A stretch of DNA of 64,000 nucleotides from JAWPMT01 sp965267435 (GTDB lineage Bacteria; Bacteroidota; Bacteroidia; Cytophagales; Cyclobacteriaceae): contig OZ253960.1 of NCBI GenBank assembly GCA_965267435.1, positions 186,001 to 250,000 of the forward strand, given 5' to 3'. The notes beneath the pieces were generated by a model. The model was not told the DNA's origin. It did no database searches and was given only the letters and a program-made list of their open reading frames with translations. A program made the translations under genes and the position numbers. How positions within the stretch are numbered: position 1 is the stretch's first letter; every line of letters starts with the position of its first letter. This document shows positions 8,147-17,526 of this stretch, piece after piece.

Positions 8147-10120
8147 ATGGACCAACCTTACATTAGCCCGCAAGAAAAACTTGTTGAGCTCTCAATCCGT
8201 GCGATCGTTTTGGGAGCGCTTCTCTCTGTCGTACTGGGAGCTGCCAATGCCTATTTCGGACTCTTTTCCGGACTTACCGTCTCCGCCTCTATCCCCGCGG
8301 CGGTGATTTCCATGGCCATTCTGCGAGCCTTTAGAGATTCCAATGTGCTGGAGAATAACATGGTGCAGACGGCGGCGTCGGCAGGAGAGTCCCTGGCCGC
8401 TGGCGTCATCTTTACAATACCGGCGCTGGTATTGATGGGCTATTGGCAGGAATTCAATTATATCGAGACCACACTTATCGCCATGAGTGGGGGTATCGTC
8501 GGTGTCTTATTCACCATCCCGCTACGCAAGGCGCTTATTGTCAAAGAGAAGCTCATGTTTCCGGAGGGTGTCGCGACCGCGGAGGTCCTCAAGACCGGAC
8601 AAGAAGGCGGGAAGTCTATTAAGTACCTGGTGTATGGTGGATTGATTGGTGCGATATTCAAGATAGGCAACGAGGCAGTGAATCTGTTCAGTGGCCTGTT
8701 CGAAAAAGCGGCACTGCTTCAGCAAAAGTATTACCTGTATTTCAGCCTAAATCTGTCACCCGCACTTGTGGCCGTTGGCTATATCGTCGGGCTCAATGTT
8801 GCTACCCTTGTATTCATGGGCGGTGTGATCACCTGGTGGGTGGCGATGCCGATCTATATCAATATGAACGGCTTTGAGGCGGTTGCTCAAGAACTGATCC
8901 AACTTGGGAAGTTTGGGTCTATGGCGGAGATCAGCGATGAAGCCCTTGGCGGTGCTGTTTGGAGCGCCAAATTGAGGTTTCTCGGTGTGGGTGCCATGGT
9001 TGTGGGAGGTGTCTGGGCGCTCTTGAGCTTGCGCTCGGCGTTGGGACATGCATTCAGTGCGGGTGTTGCCGCCTTCAAATCTCGCGGTCAGCAAGTACAA
9101 GATACGTTGCGAACAGAGTTGGACGGGCCTATGTCCTGGATCATCATGGGGGTAGGAGTCGTTCTCGTGCCCGTTTTCTTCATCTACTACAATATCATTC
9201 AGGGTGTGCCGATCACGCTGTTCCTGCTGCTGATCATGCTTGTGGCAGGCTTCCTGTTTAGTGCGGTGGCCGGTTATATGGCCGGTTTGGTGGGTAGTTC
9301 GAATAACCCGATCTCGGGTGTGACCATTGCCACAATCCTATCGACGGCCTTGTTGCTACTGCTACTCATTGGCACTAGCGATCCTGCCAGAGGCGCCGCA
9401 GGGGCTATCCTTGTGGGTGCAGTCATCGCCTGCGCTGCGGCCATTGCCGGAGACAACATGCAGGACTTGAAGGCGGGTCATATTCTGGGCGCGACGCCTA
9501 AGAATCAGCAGATCATGCAGCTCATCGGCGTAGTGGCGGGAGCGCTGCTCATAGCCCCAGTGTTGAACTTGCTGCTGGCCTCCAAGGGTATCGGCGCACC
9601 TACGGTGGAGCACCCCAATCCGTTGACCGCCCCGCAAGCAACGCTGATGATGAGCGTGGCGACAGGGATATTCGGGGGCGAACTGCCGTGGACCATTATT
9701 GGTGTCGGCGGAGCTATAGGTGCTACCATCATCATCATTGATCAATACTTGAAGGCTAAGGGCTCTTCCTTCCGTATGCCGGTGTTGGCCGTAGCGGTGG
9801 GACTATACCTGCCTTTCGAATTGGACTCCTCCATTTTTGTGGGAGGCGTTTTAGCATGGATCCTTGAGCGAGGCTATAAGAAACTACAAACACAAGAGTT
9901 CGTCGAAAAAGCCTCCAACGCTGGACTACTCATTGCCTCTGGGCTGATCACGGGTGAGGCGCTGATGGGTATCCTCGTGGCGATCTTTGCTTCTGCTGGC
10001 TTGAGTATGGCCCTAAGTGACACACCTATATTGGGTAGCTTTGGTGGGCTGCTGCTGCTGGTAGTCGTTGTTGTCTATCTGTATGTAACAGTCAAGAAGG
10101 TTTCGAAGAGAGGAGAATAA
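8147..10120 (+). CDS. OPT family oligopeptide (or metal-chelate) transporter
   Basis: A 657-residue, very hydrophobic protein with about 15-16 membrane helices throughout. Features of the prokaryotic OPT family are seen: the N-terminal GAANAYFGLFSGLTVSASIP block, FPEGVATAEVLKTG (residues ~140-153), AGYMAGLVGSSNNPISG in the middle, and AGDNMQDLKAGHILGATP. OPT proteins are proton-coupled importers of small peptides or metal complexes. The length is normal for the bacterial group. It is convergent with the MOSC gene across a long inverted repeat. Confidence 0.9.
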   Translation: MDQPYISPQEKLVELSIRAIVLGALLSVVLGAANAYFGLFSGLTVSASIPAAVISMAILRAFRDSNVLENNMVQTAASAGESLAAGVIFTIPALVLMGYWQEFNYIETTLIAMSGGIVGVLFTIPLRKALIVKEKLMFPEGVATAEVLKTGQEGGKSIKYLVYGGLIGAIFKIGNEAVNLFSGLFEKAALLQQKYYLYFSLNLSPALVAVGYIVGLNVATLVFMGGVITWWVAMPIYINMNGFEAVAQELIQLGKFGSMAEISDEALGGAVWSAKLRFLGVGAMVVGGVWALLSLRSALGHAFSAGVAAFKSRGQQVQDTLRTELDGPMSWIIMGVGVVLVPVFFIYYNIIQGVPITLFLLLIMLVAGFLFSAVAGYMAGLVGSSNNPISGVTIATILSTALLLLLLIGTSDPARGAAGAILVGAVIACAAAIAGDNMQDLKAGHILGATPKNQQIMQLIGVVAGALLIAPVLNLLLASKGIGAPTVEHPNPLTAPQATLMMSVATGIFGGELPWTIIGVGGAIGATIIIIDQYLKAKGSSFRMPVLAVAVGLYLPFELDSSIFVGGVLAWILERGYKKLQTQEFVEKASNAGLLIASGLITGEALMGILVAIFASAGLSMALSDTPILGSFGGLLLLVVVVVYLYVTVKKVSKRGE

Positions 10121-10125
10121 GGGAA

Positions 10126-10192
10126 GTGTGAGTTGTGAGCTTGGAGTGTGAGTGTGGGAAATTGAAATCACACTCACACTCTTCACTCACAC
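10126..10192. repeat. Two-tier inverted repeat between convergent genes
   Basis: The inner stem AGTGTGAGTGTG (10145-10156) pairs perfectly with CACACTCACACT (10169-10180). An outer stem GTGTGAGT (10126-10133) pairs with ACTCACAC (10185-10192). It lies between the OPT stop and the MOSC stop, overlapping the last bases of the MOSC gene. It is well placed to end transcription from both sides but has no T tract, so it may act as a transcript-end stabiliser. Confidence 0.65.
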
Positions 10193-10672
10193 TAATTTCA
10201 CATCGTCTCCAACTCTGATAGTCCCGTCTTTGACCACCTGTGCGGTGATCCCTCCATGTCCGCGCATGGCATTGTAGCCACCTGGACCGAAATTCTCCTC
10301 CATCCGGGAGCAAGGATGACACAGGCCAGTGCCGAGTAGCTTCACTTGCCCGATTTGAAAGTGCTGTCCCTTGAGCGCGAGCAGGTTGATGCCACTGACG
10401 ACTATATTGCGGCGAGTCAGCGCGGGATCAATGGCTTCCTTGTGCAGCATGCCTGCTACAGCCTGTAGGTGCTCTGACTGGATCAGGGTCACCTGACGCT
10501 TCTTGCTATGCTGGCCGCGAAAGTGATCTCCAACAAGACCTTCTTCCGCGTTCGCTTCTACTTGCTCCACAGATTGAGGTGGCTCCCGGCGCAGAGGGCG
10601 GATACTAATCCATTCCACTTTTCCGACCTGTGGTATTCTTTTGAGTAGCTCTTTGATTGGCGCTTCTTCCAT
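10187..10672 (-). CDS. MOSC domain protein
   Basis: The protein has 161 residues covering a single MOSC domain (molybdenum cofactor sulfurase C-terminal type): RREPPQSV near the start, GLVGDHF at ~46, RRNIVVSGINLLAL at ~88, and the Cys-containing LLGTGLCHPC (C118, C121) followed by MRGHGGITAQVVKDG. The conserved Cys is thought to take part in sulfur carriage or molybdenum cofactor binding. No molybdoenzyme is in the window. It starts 6 bp from the end of the sensor kinase gene on the same strand, so the three leftward genes may be one transcript. Confidence 0.85.
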   Translation of the reverse strand: MEEAPIKELLKRIPQVGKVEWISIRPLRREPPQSVEQVEANAEEGLVGDHFRGQHSKKRQVTLIQSEHLQAVAGMLHKEAIDPALTRRNIVVSGINLLALKGQHFQIGQVKLLGTGLCHPCSRMEENFGPGGYNAMRGHGGITAQVVKDGTIRVGDDVKLV

Positions 10673-10678
10673 ATGCTA

Positions 10679-12028
10679 TTATTGTGGGAACACTAGGGTA
10701 AACGTGGTCGACTCGTTCGGGATGCTTTGCACTTCCAAATGACCACCGTGTAGATTCATGATCTGCCGACACAGACTCAATCCGATTCCCGAGCCCTCGG
10801 GCTTGGTAGTGTAGAAGGGCACGAAGATCTTTTCTTTCCTGTTTTCTGGGATGCCAGGTCCATTGTCCTCAATGGCTAACGCCACGTGATGCTTTGTGGA
10901 ATGCAGCCGAAGAGAAAGCTGAGGTGTGTCCGTCTCGTTCAGGGCCTCAGCAGCATTTTTGATCAGGTTGACGATGACCTGTTCGATCAATGCCGCGTCG
11001 ATGTATGCAGTGGTTTGTACCAACTGTGTTGACCATTTGACACCTTGCTTTGCCAGCTCCGATTCCATCAGTCGCATTGTCTTTTCTACCAGTGACGACA
11101 GATCCGTTTCCTGCATCTCTGGTTTGGGGATGCGCGTTAGCTTCCTGTATTGCTGTACGAATCTCAGGATCCCTTCCCCACGGCCCATGATGGTATCCAG
11201 CGACAGATGTATATCAGACATGTTCTCCGCCGAGAGCTTGTCGGGTTGCTTGATGTTTCCTGCCTCATCTTCGAGCAGCATCTTCACTGTCTCTGCCAGC
11301 GATGCGATGGGAGTGACGGAGTTCATCGTCTCATGGGTCAATATGCGGATAAGGCGATGCCAAGCGTCGATCTCTTTCTGTCTGATTTCTCCCCTGATAT
11401 CCTGGAAGGATACCAGGCGCATTTCTCTTTCGAAGACCTTGATGATGTTGATGCTGATCGTGAAGTAGCGATTGGTATCGTCGATTTGCGTTTCGATCAG
11501 TTGATTTTGCGTGGCAGACAGTGATAGGAGCGTCTCCAGGAATTGCGTGTTGCGATTTTGAAGGTTGCGCCACTTCGTGATCTTGGGGAGCCCCGTGAGG
11601 TCACAGGCTGTTTGGTTCATGATCTCAATGTTCCCCTGGTGATCAAAGACAATGATGCCGAACCGGATTTGATTGATGAGCTCATTGAGAAACTGGTTTT
11701 GGGCTTCACGGCCTGCCTGCAGAGACTGTAGTGTATCCACAAGATCGCCGAAGGACTTTTGAAGTCTTTGGAAAGGCGTCTTTTCATTTTTAGGGTAGTG
11801 TAACTGAAAGTCACCATCCTTCACACCCGCAAGAAAACGAGTGAGCTCCTCGTTGGTCTTGTTGGTGAAGCGAGTCAATTCGATGATTTGGAAGAGGATC
11901 ACACTACCGAGAATGATCTGAGTAAAGAAAAGCTCGGGACGTCCGAAGATCGAGCTCATCACCGAGATGGAGATGACCAGCAGGATACATCGTGCCAGGA
12001 TCTGGAAAAAGAACCGATTAAAGACCAT
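10679..12028 (-). CDS. Sensor histidine kinase (NtrY-like)
   Basis: The protein has 449 residues. Two membrane helices at ~10-28 and ~33-50 are followed by a HAMP-like linker, a PAS-type sensor domain (~110-210), a dimerisation/phosphoacceptor region with H232 in RILTHETMNSVTP, and a HATPase domain with the N box (NLIKNAAEAL), G1 box (EDNGPGIPE) and G2 box (GSGIGLSLC). It overlaps the response regulator gene by 11 bp, so the two form a coupled pair. The extracellular loop between the helices is very short, pointing to intracellular or membrane sensing. Relatives often control envelope-stress or transporter genes. Confidence 0.88.
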   Translation of the reverse strand: MVFNRFFFQILARCILLVISISVMSSIFGRPELFFTQIILGSVILFQIIELTRFTNKTNEELTRFLAGVKDGDFQLHYPKNEKTPFQRLQKSFGDLVDTLQSLQAGREAQNQFLNELINQIRFGIIVFDHQGNIEIMNQTACDLTGLPKITKWRNLQNRNTQFLETLLSLSATQNQLIETQIDDTNRYFTISINIIKVFEREMRLVSFQDIRGEIRQKEIDAWHRLIRILTHETMNSVTPIASLAETVKMLLEDEAGNIKQPDKLSAENMSDIHLSLDTIMGRGEGILRFVQQYRKLTRIPKPEMQETDLSSLVEKTMRLMESELAKQGVKWSTQLVQTTAYIDAALIEQVIVNLIKNAAEALNETDTPQLSLRLHSTKHHVALAIEDNGPGIPENRKEKIFVPFYTTKPEGSGIGLSLCRQIMNLHGGHLEVQSIPNESTTFTLVFPQ

Positions 12029-13364
12029 ACTTTTCCAGTCGTCGGTACAGCGCCAGCCGGTCTATGCCGAGGTCTTTTGCTGCATGGGTGATATTGCCTT
12101 TGTTTCGCTCCAGGGCCTTTAGGATCAATCGTTTTTCATGGTCCCTCAAATCGAGTGATTCCTCGGTAGCGCCGGTTTCCAGGAGGTGAAAATCTGCCAT
12201 CGTGACCAATGTCCCTTCGGCCATGATCACTGCCCGCTCGGTCGCATGGGCCAGTTCGCGAATGTTGCCTGGCCACGGATAGCGCTGTAAGGCCTCCATG
12301 CATTCCTTCTCTAGTTTGAGATGTCGCTTCTTATATTGCTTCTTATGTTCCTGAAAATAATGCTGAACCAGCAGCGGGATGTCTTCCGTTCGCTCCCGCA
12401 AGGGTGGCATGCTGATCTCGATGGTGTTGATTCGGTATAGCAGGTCTTGCCGGAAAGTGCCATCACCCACGCGCTCGCGAAGATCGCTGTTGGTCGCGGA
12501 GATAAGTCTCACATCGATGGGGACCGCCGTATTGGAACCCACCCTCGTTATCTCCCTGTTTTGAAGCGCCGATAATAGTTTCGTCTGAAGGGGAAGTTCC
12601 AGATTGCCTATTTCGTCGAGGAAGAGCGTGCCTCCTTGTGCCATTTCAAACTTGCCGGCCTTGTCTTCCCGGGCATCGGTAAAGGCGCCCTTCTTATGAC
12701 CGAAGAGCTCTGATTCGAAGAGGCTAGGACTCAGAGCACCTAAATCGATTTTGACAAAAGGCCCTTCTTTGCGTTCTGATTGCTGATGGATGGCTTTGGC
12801 GGCCACTTCCTTGCCGGTACCATTCTCACCCAAAAGCAGCACCGAGGCATCAGTAGCTGCCACTTTGCTGATGGTTTGTAGGACTTGCTTGAATGCACGC
12901 GAGTCACCAATAATCTGTTCCTGAGCTCCCTGACTCTCGCCGTCATCGGTTTCCGGACTCTTTGTGGTCTTTTGTGATTCGACCATCTTCATGGCGGTTT
13001 GTACCGCTGATAGCAGCTTATCGTTGGTCCACGGCTTGGTTATGAAGTCCCGAGCCCCGCGCCTCATGGCTTCCACGACCAGTTCCACTTCACCATAGGC
13101 TGTGATGGGGATCACCTCGGTAGAAGGGCTCAGTTGCAGTATCCTATCGAGGAGTGCCAGTCCTTCGAGGCCGTCATCTTCTCCTTTAGTGAAGTTCATA
13201 TCGAGAAGGACCAAATCGAAATCTACTTCGTTGAGGACGCTATCGAGATTGTTGGGTGAGGACAGGCCATGCACGTAAGAGAACTTTTGCTTCAGAAACA
13301 TGCGGGCCGTAGTCAGCACCGCTTCGTCGTCATCGATGATCAAAATGTTGGCGTTCTCCTTCAT
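12018..13364 (-). CDS. Sigma-54-dependent response regulator (NtrC/NtrX-like)
   Basis: The protein has 448 residues. The receiver domain is at 1-125 (phospho-acceptor D55 in LLDMNF, acidic DDD at 11-13, K110). An AAA+ sigma-54 interaction domain is at ~150-385 with Walker A GENGTGKE (~179-186), the sigma-54-contacting GAFTDA loop (226-231), and Walker B FLDEIG. A Fis-type helix-turn-helix lies at ~410-448 (KDLGIDRLALYRRLEKY). All elements needed to activate sigma-54 RNA polymerase are present. It is the first gene of the leftward kinase operon and is divergent from the FtsX permease at 13532. That gene and the permease at 3195 both carry -24/-12-like elements, so they are likely targets. Confidence 0.92.
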   Translation of the reverse strand: MKENANILIIDDDEAVLTTARMFLKQKFSYVHGLSSPNNLDSVLNEVDFDLVLLDMNFTKGEDDGLEGLALLDRILQLSPSTEVIPITAYGEVELVVEAMRRGARDFITKPWTNDKLLSAVQTAMKMVESQKTTKSPETDDGESQGAQEQIIGDSRAFKQVLQTISKVAATDASVLLLGENGTGKEVAAKAIHQQSERKEGPFVKIDLGALSPSLFESELFGHKKGAFTDAREDKAGKFEMAQGGTLFLDEIGNLELPLQTKLLSALQNREITRVGSNTAVPIDVRLISATNSDLRERVGDGTFRQDLLYRINTIEISMPPLRERTEDIPLLVQHYFQEHKKQYKKRHLKLEKECMEALQRYPWPGNIRELAHATERAVIMAEGTLVTMADFHLLETGATEESLDLRDHEKRLILKALERNKGNITHAAKDLGIDRLALYRRLEKYGL

Positions 13365-13489
13365 GCGTCTTCAAAAATCCTTTAATCTGTATCAAAACCA
13401 AACAGCACCATGTACAAAATCATAGCAGTATGGGTGGCTAAGAATTTGAAGGGAATGCAACAGGCTGATTATTAGATGCTTGAGTCCTA

Positions 13490-13506
13490 TGGCATAGGAT
13501 TGGTAT
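13490..13506 (+). promoter_or_regulatory. Probable sigma-54-type promoter (imperfect -12)
   Basis: TGGCATAGGATTGGTAT carries the same TGGCATAGG -24 block as the element at 5643-5660. The -12 position has GT instead of GC at the correct 10-bp distance from GG. It would start transcription near 13516, about 16 nt before the permease ATG. It lies directly upstream of a gene divergent from a sigma-54 activator, which supports the call. Confidence 0.45.
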
Positions 13507-13531
13507 ACTATCGGACAATAACTTTAGGGAT

Positions 13532-15961
13532 ATGCTAAGAAATTATTTGCTGACTGCTTACCGCAACTTGCTTCGAAACAAGGTCTACGCTTCGCTGAAC
13601 ATACTGGGTTTGGCGCTGGGTATTGGCTGCTCCGTTGTCATTTTCAAAGTCATTCGCTACGAGTTGAGCTATGATAAGCACCACTCCAACTATGAGCAAA
13701 TCTATCGGGTCGTCAAGGAGGACATTCGTCCGGACCGTGTTGACCATGGGCAGGGTACACCACACCCACTGGGACCCGCGATCAAGGCAGACTTTCCAGA
13801 AGTGTTGGAGGTAACAAGGACTTTTCAGGCCGGCGGACAGATCACAACGCTCAAGGATGGTGCTATCGATAAGAAATTTCTTACAGATGGGCCCGGTATT
13901 GTCTTTACAGAAAATGCCTTCTTCAAAATATTTGACTCAGAATGGCTGATTGGCAACAGGGAGGAGGCCCTCACAAATCCCAATCGTGCGGTCATCACTG
14001 TATCAGCGGCGAAAAAGTTTTTCAATCTGGATCGAGATGAATTGGATGAGGCGGTTGGAAGAGTAATAGCCTTCGATAACAATACGAAGTGCGAGATAGA
14101 AGGCATCATTGAGGATTATCCCGAGACGAGCAATTTTCCCTTTGACGTGTTCCTGGAATACTATAGCCAGGCGGAAGCCAATCCGTATTTTGAGGATGGT
14201 ACCCGGTGGGGTAGCACAAGCTCGAATACCAATACCTACTTCCTCGCGCCGGCGAACTTCAATGTCGATGATATGGAGGCGAAGTTCATCCCCTTTGTGG
14301 ATAAGCATCACGGGGAAAACTCTTCGGACCGTGAGCGGTATCACGTACAGCCGATGTCAGACCTCCACTATAGCAAGAGGTACCCCAACTATGTCGGAAC
14401 GACTCCAATGGAAACACTTTACGCACTAGGAGTCATTGCCATGTTCCTGATTCTCACAGCATGTATCAATTTCGTAAATCTCGCGACCGCTCAGGCGGCC
14501 AACAGATCAAAGGAAATAGGTATTCGTAAGGCCGTCGGCGGGAGAAAGCGTCAAATTGTGTCGCAATTCTATCTTGAGATCTTTGTGATCACTTTCGTTG
14601 CTTGCGTGTTGTCACTGGCGATCGGGGAGATTCTGTTTCTCTATCTAGAGCAGATCATCAATACGCGGTTGTCCTTGTTCCCTTTGAACGACCTGGCGAC
14701 GTGGATATTCATGATCAGTATGCTGGTGGGTGTGACGGCCTTGGCTGGGTTCTACCCGTCGGTTTTACTTTCAAAAATGAATACCGTTATGGCGCTGAAA
14801 AACAAGATCACCGCCAAAAACCACTCCGGTGGATTGTCCTTGAGGAAGGGACTGGTAATCTTTCAGTTTGCCATATCTCAATTCATGATCATCGGTACGT
14901 TGGTGATCACCGCGCAGATGAATTTCTTCCTCAATAAAGAACTAGGTTTCAACAGGGACGCTATCATCAGTAGCTATATCCCGGAACCAGACGAAGTCAA
15001 ATTGGAGCGATTGCGAGAAGAGTTAATGACCTCTCCGAGTGTCGGCAATGTTGCTTTTGCCTTGGGGGGACCGACCGCCAATAGTGATTCCTACACCAAC
15101 TTCAACTATGAGCCATTGAATTCGGAAGAGAGCTATCACGGCAATTTCAAGTGTGTGGACGAGAATTACATTGAGTTGTACGGGCTGGAGCTATTAGCTG
15201 GTCGTGGGCTTCGCAGGGATGACAGCACGCACAATGTGTTGGTCAATCGCAAGGTGGCAGACCTCATGGGCTTCAAGGACGACTATGCAAGTGTAGTCGG
15301 AGAGAAGGTCAGCAGCGGATGGGGTGGAGACAAGCAGATCATTGGGGTCCTTGAGAACTTCCATGCCAAACCATTGCAGGATGGTATGGACTATGTGTTT
15401 ATGATCAGGGATACACGCCTGTTTTACCAGGTCGGGATACAGATCAACGAGGGTAGCGACTTCCAGGCGGCCATCGAGCACTTTGAAAATTCCTGGGATA
15501 AGGTGTTTCCAGAGTACGTGATCAACTGGGAGTTTTATGATGAGCAGCTACGCAATAGGTATGATACAGAGCGCAGCACAGCGTCACTGATGAAGTTGTT
15601 TTCCATCATTGCGATCGTGATCGGTTGCCTCGGACTCTATGGGTTGATATCTTTCATCGCCATCAATAGAATGAAAGAGATAGGCATACGTAAGGTGCTA
15701 GGTGCAAGCATTGCCAACATCCTCGGTATCTTCAGTAAGGAGGTCGTACTGCTATTACTGATTGCATTTGTGCTGGCAGCACCCGGAGCGTTCTATCTGA
15801 TGGGGCAGTGGCTTCAGGACTTTCAGTATAACATCACGATCAGCCCGATGTTCTTCCTCTGGGCATTCCTTGTATCACTGGGAATTGCCCTGGCAACCAT
15901 CAGTCATCGGACCGTTACATCCGCGCTGATCAACCCTGCGCGGACGCTAAAAGACGAATAG
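13532..15961 (+). CDS. ABC transporter permease with two FtsX domains
   Basis: The protein has 809 residues with the same layout as the gene at 3195-5612: first helix ~20-42, MacB-type periplasmic core (~45-270), FtsX domain one (~290-420, with SKEIGIRKAVGG), a second helix near 440-465 followed by a second periplasmic region, and FtsX domain two (~690-800, with KEIGIRKVLGASI). No ATPase is encoded nearby. It is divergent from the sigma-54 activator gene (168 bp between starts) and carries a sigma-54-like element upstream. The likely role is envelope-associated export or signalling under control of the two-component pair (inferred). Confidence 0.87.
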   Translation: MLRNYLLTAYRNLLRNKVYASLNILGLALGIGCSVVIFKVIRYELSYDKHHSNYEQIYRVVKEDIRPDRVDHGQGTPHPLGPAIKADFPEVLEVTRTFQAGGQITTLKDGAIDKKFLTDGPGIVFTENAFFKIFDSEWLIGNREEALTNPNRAVITVSAAKKFFNLDRDELDEAVGRVIAFDNNTKCEIEGIIEDYPETSNFPFDVFLEYYSQAEANPYFEDGTRWGSTSSNTNTYFLAPANFNVDDMEAKFIPFVDKHHGENSSDRERYHVQPMSDLHYSKRYPNYVGTTPMETLYALGVIAMFLILTACINFVNLATAQAANRSKEIGIRKAVGGRKRQIVSQFYLEIFVITFVACVLSLAIGEILFLYLEQIINTRLSLFPLNDLATWIFMISMLVGVTALAGFYPSVLLSKMNTVMALKNKITAKNHSGGLSLRKGLVIFQFAISQFMIIGTLVITAQMNFFLNKELGFNRDAIISSYIPEPDEVKLERLREELMTSPSVGNVAFALGGPTANSDSYTNFNYEPLNSEESYHGNFKCVDENYIELYGLELLAGRGLRRDDSTHNVLVNRKVADLMGFKDDYASVVGEKVSSGWGGDKQIIGVLENFHAKPLQDGMDYVFMIRDTRLFYQVGIQINEGSDFQAAIEHFENSWDKVFPEYVINWEFYDEQLRNRYDTERSTASLMKLFSIIAIVIGCLGLYGLISFIAINRMKEIGIRKVLGASIANILGIFSKEVVLLLLIAFVLAAPGAFYLMGQWLQDFQYNITISPMFFLWAFLVSLGIALATISHRTVTSALINPARTLKDE

Positions 15962-15993
15962 CCGAGGTCGGGCAGCCATGACCTGATTTTCTA

Positions 15994-16001
15994 TATATTT
16001 G
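15994..16001 (+). promoter_or_regulatory. Bacteroidota -7 element TATATTTG
   Basis: It matches the TAnnTTTG consensus 20 bp before the ATG of the NSS transporter gene. No convincing TTTG is seen at -33, so the call rests on the -7 motif and position. Confidence 0.35.
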
Positions 16002-16020
16002 GCAGAAATCCAATGGAAGA

Positions 16021-17520
16021 ATGCCAAAAGTAGAATCGTTTAGCAATCGCTGGGGAATTGTCTTGGCAGCCCTGGGAATGGCGATTGGAGCTGGGAACCT
16101 TTGGCGTTTTCCCCGACTGGCTGGCCAGTACGGAGGCACATTCATTGTCCTTTGGATCTTGTTCCTTTTCATTTGGTCGATACCCCTGCTGCTGTCGGAG
16201 TTTGCCATAGGCAAAAAGTACCGGCGCGGAGTTATCGGCTCCTTCTCCAGCCTCGCTGGAGAGCGGTACAGTTGGATGGGTTTTTTCATCACTATTTGTA
16301 CCTTGGGTATCGCCTTTTACTACTCGGTGGTCACCGCGTGGTCACTGCAGTATCTGCGGATTTCGGTTTTAAACATTTTCTCCGAAAAATCGCTGGCTAC
16401 CCGACTGCAGGAGAATCCGGGCCTCATGGACTCCCAGTGGGATGGCGTAGCCAATGCCAGTCCCATCACAATCGGTCTATACATTCTCGTGGTTCTGGCA
16501 GGTGTCCTCTTGTTGAAGAGGGGGATCAAACGCGGACTTGAGGCGGCCAACCGGATTCTGATTCCAACCCTCTTTTTCCTCATCATTGTGATCGCCATCA
16601 TTGCCCTCTCGATGCCGAAGGGCGTAGAGGGTTTGTCCTATATGTTTACCATCAAGTGGGAGCTTTTTGGGGATGCGAAGATTTGGATCGAAGCACTCTC
16701 ACAGTCGGCATGGTCTACGGGAGCCGGCTGGGGACTGATGATGACGCTGTCGTCCTTCAGTCGTGAAAAGGAAGATGTGACCCTCAATACGTTCATTGGT
16801 GCTTTTGGGAACAACACGGCATCACTCCTGGCGGGCATGGCCATCTTGCCGGCCGTATTTGCGCTGTCGGCGTCGGGAGAGGAGGCCTTGTCGTACCTGC
16901 AAGCTGGGAATCAAGCGCTGACTTTCACGATCATACCCCGGTTGTTCAGCACGTTCGGGGGTGGAGCATACCTGTCGGTATTTTTCTTTCTGGCCCTGTT
17001 CTTTGCGGCTTTCAGTTCTTTACTTCCCATGATAGAGCTATTCATTAGCAACCTCTCCAATATGGGAGTGAAGAAAAAACATTTGGCGCCCATAGTGGCG
17101 GCGGCATTCATTGTGATCGGATTTCCATCCGCCTATAGCCTTGACTTCTTCAACAACCAGGATTGGGTATGGGGCGTTGGGTTGATACTTTCCGGGTTCT
17201 TCATACTGTTTGCCGTGTTGAAATACGGCCCCGCCAAGTTCAAGGAGGACTTTATCGATGGGGACTCAGATTTCAAGGTCCACGTCAACTACTTCTCGTG
17301 GACGACGAAGGTCAATTTATTTGTGGCCGCATTTCTCATTTACTGGTGGCTCTCACAGGGATACAGTGATTACCCGTGGTTTGATGCGAACGGCAATTGG
17401 AATGTCCTTGATGTATTTAGCAATGCTTCGGTCATCACCCAATGGGTTGCGGTCATCATTATCGGACTGATCCTCAACCGATGGCTTTACAGGACCTTTG
17501 TTGACAGCTCTTTAAAATAA
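16021..17520 (+). CDS. Sodium-dependent amino acid transporter (NSS/SNF family)
   Basis: A 499-residue polytopic protein with about 12 helices. The family signature is at the N-terminus: GMAIGAGNLWRFP (~residues 20-32), the sodium and substrate site of the LeuT fold. The helix 6 region reads WSTGAGWGLMMTLSSF and the helix 7 region GNNTASLLAG. NSS proteins import amino acids with sodium. The next gene is a 39-residue single-helix protein of the small-subunit type seen with methionine/alanine NSS transporters, so a methionine or alanine substrate is the best guess. Confidence 0.9.
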   Translation: MPKVESFSNRWGIVLAALGMAIGAGNLWRFPRLAGQYGGTFIVLWILFLFIWSIPLLLSEFAIGKKYRRGVIGSFSSLAGERYSWMGFFITICTLGIAFYYSVVTAWSLQYLRISVLNIFSEKSLATRLQENPGLMDSQWDGVANASPITIGLYILVVLAGVLLLKRGIKRGLEAANRILIPTLFFLIIVIAIIALSMPKGVEGLSYMFTIKWELFGDAKIWIEALSQSAWSTGAGWGLMMTLSSFSREKEDVTLNTFIGAFGNNTASLLAGMAILPAVFALSASGEEALSYLQAGNQALTFTIIPRLFSTFGGGAYLSVFFFLALFFAAFSSLLPMIELFISNLSNMGVKKKHLAPIVAAAFIVIGFPSAYSLDFFNNQDWVWGVGLILSGFFILFAVLKYGPAKFKEDFIDGDSDFKVHVNYFSWTTKVNLFVAAFLIYWWLSQGYSDYPWFDANGNWNVLDVFSNASVITQWVAVIIIGLILNRWLYRTFVDSSLK

Positions 17521-17526
17521 CCTGCC

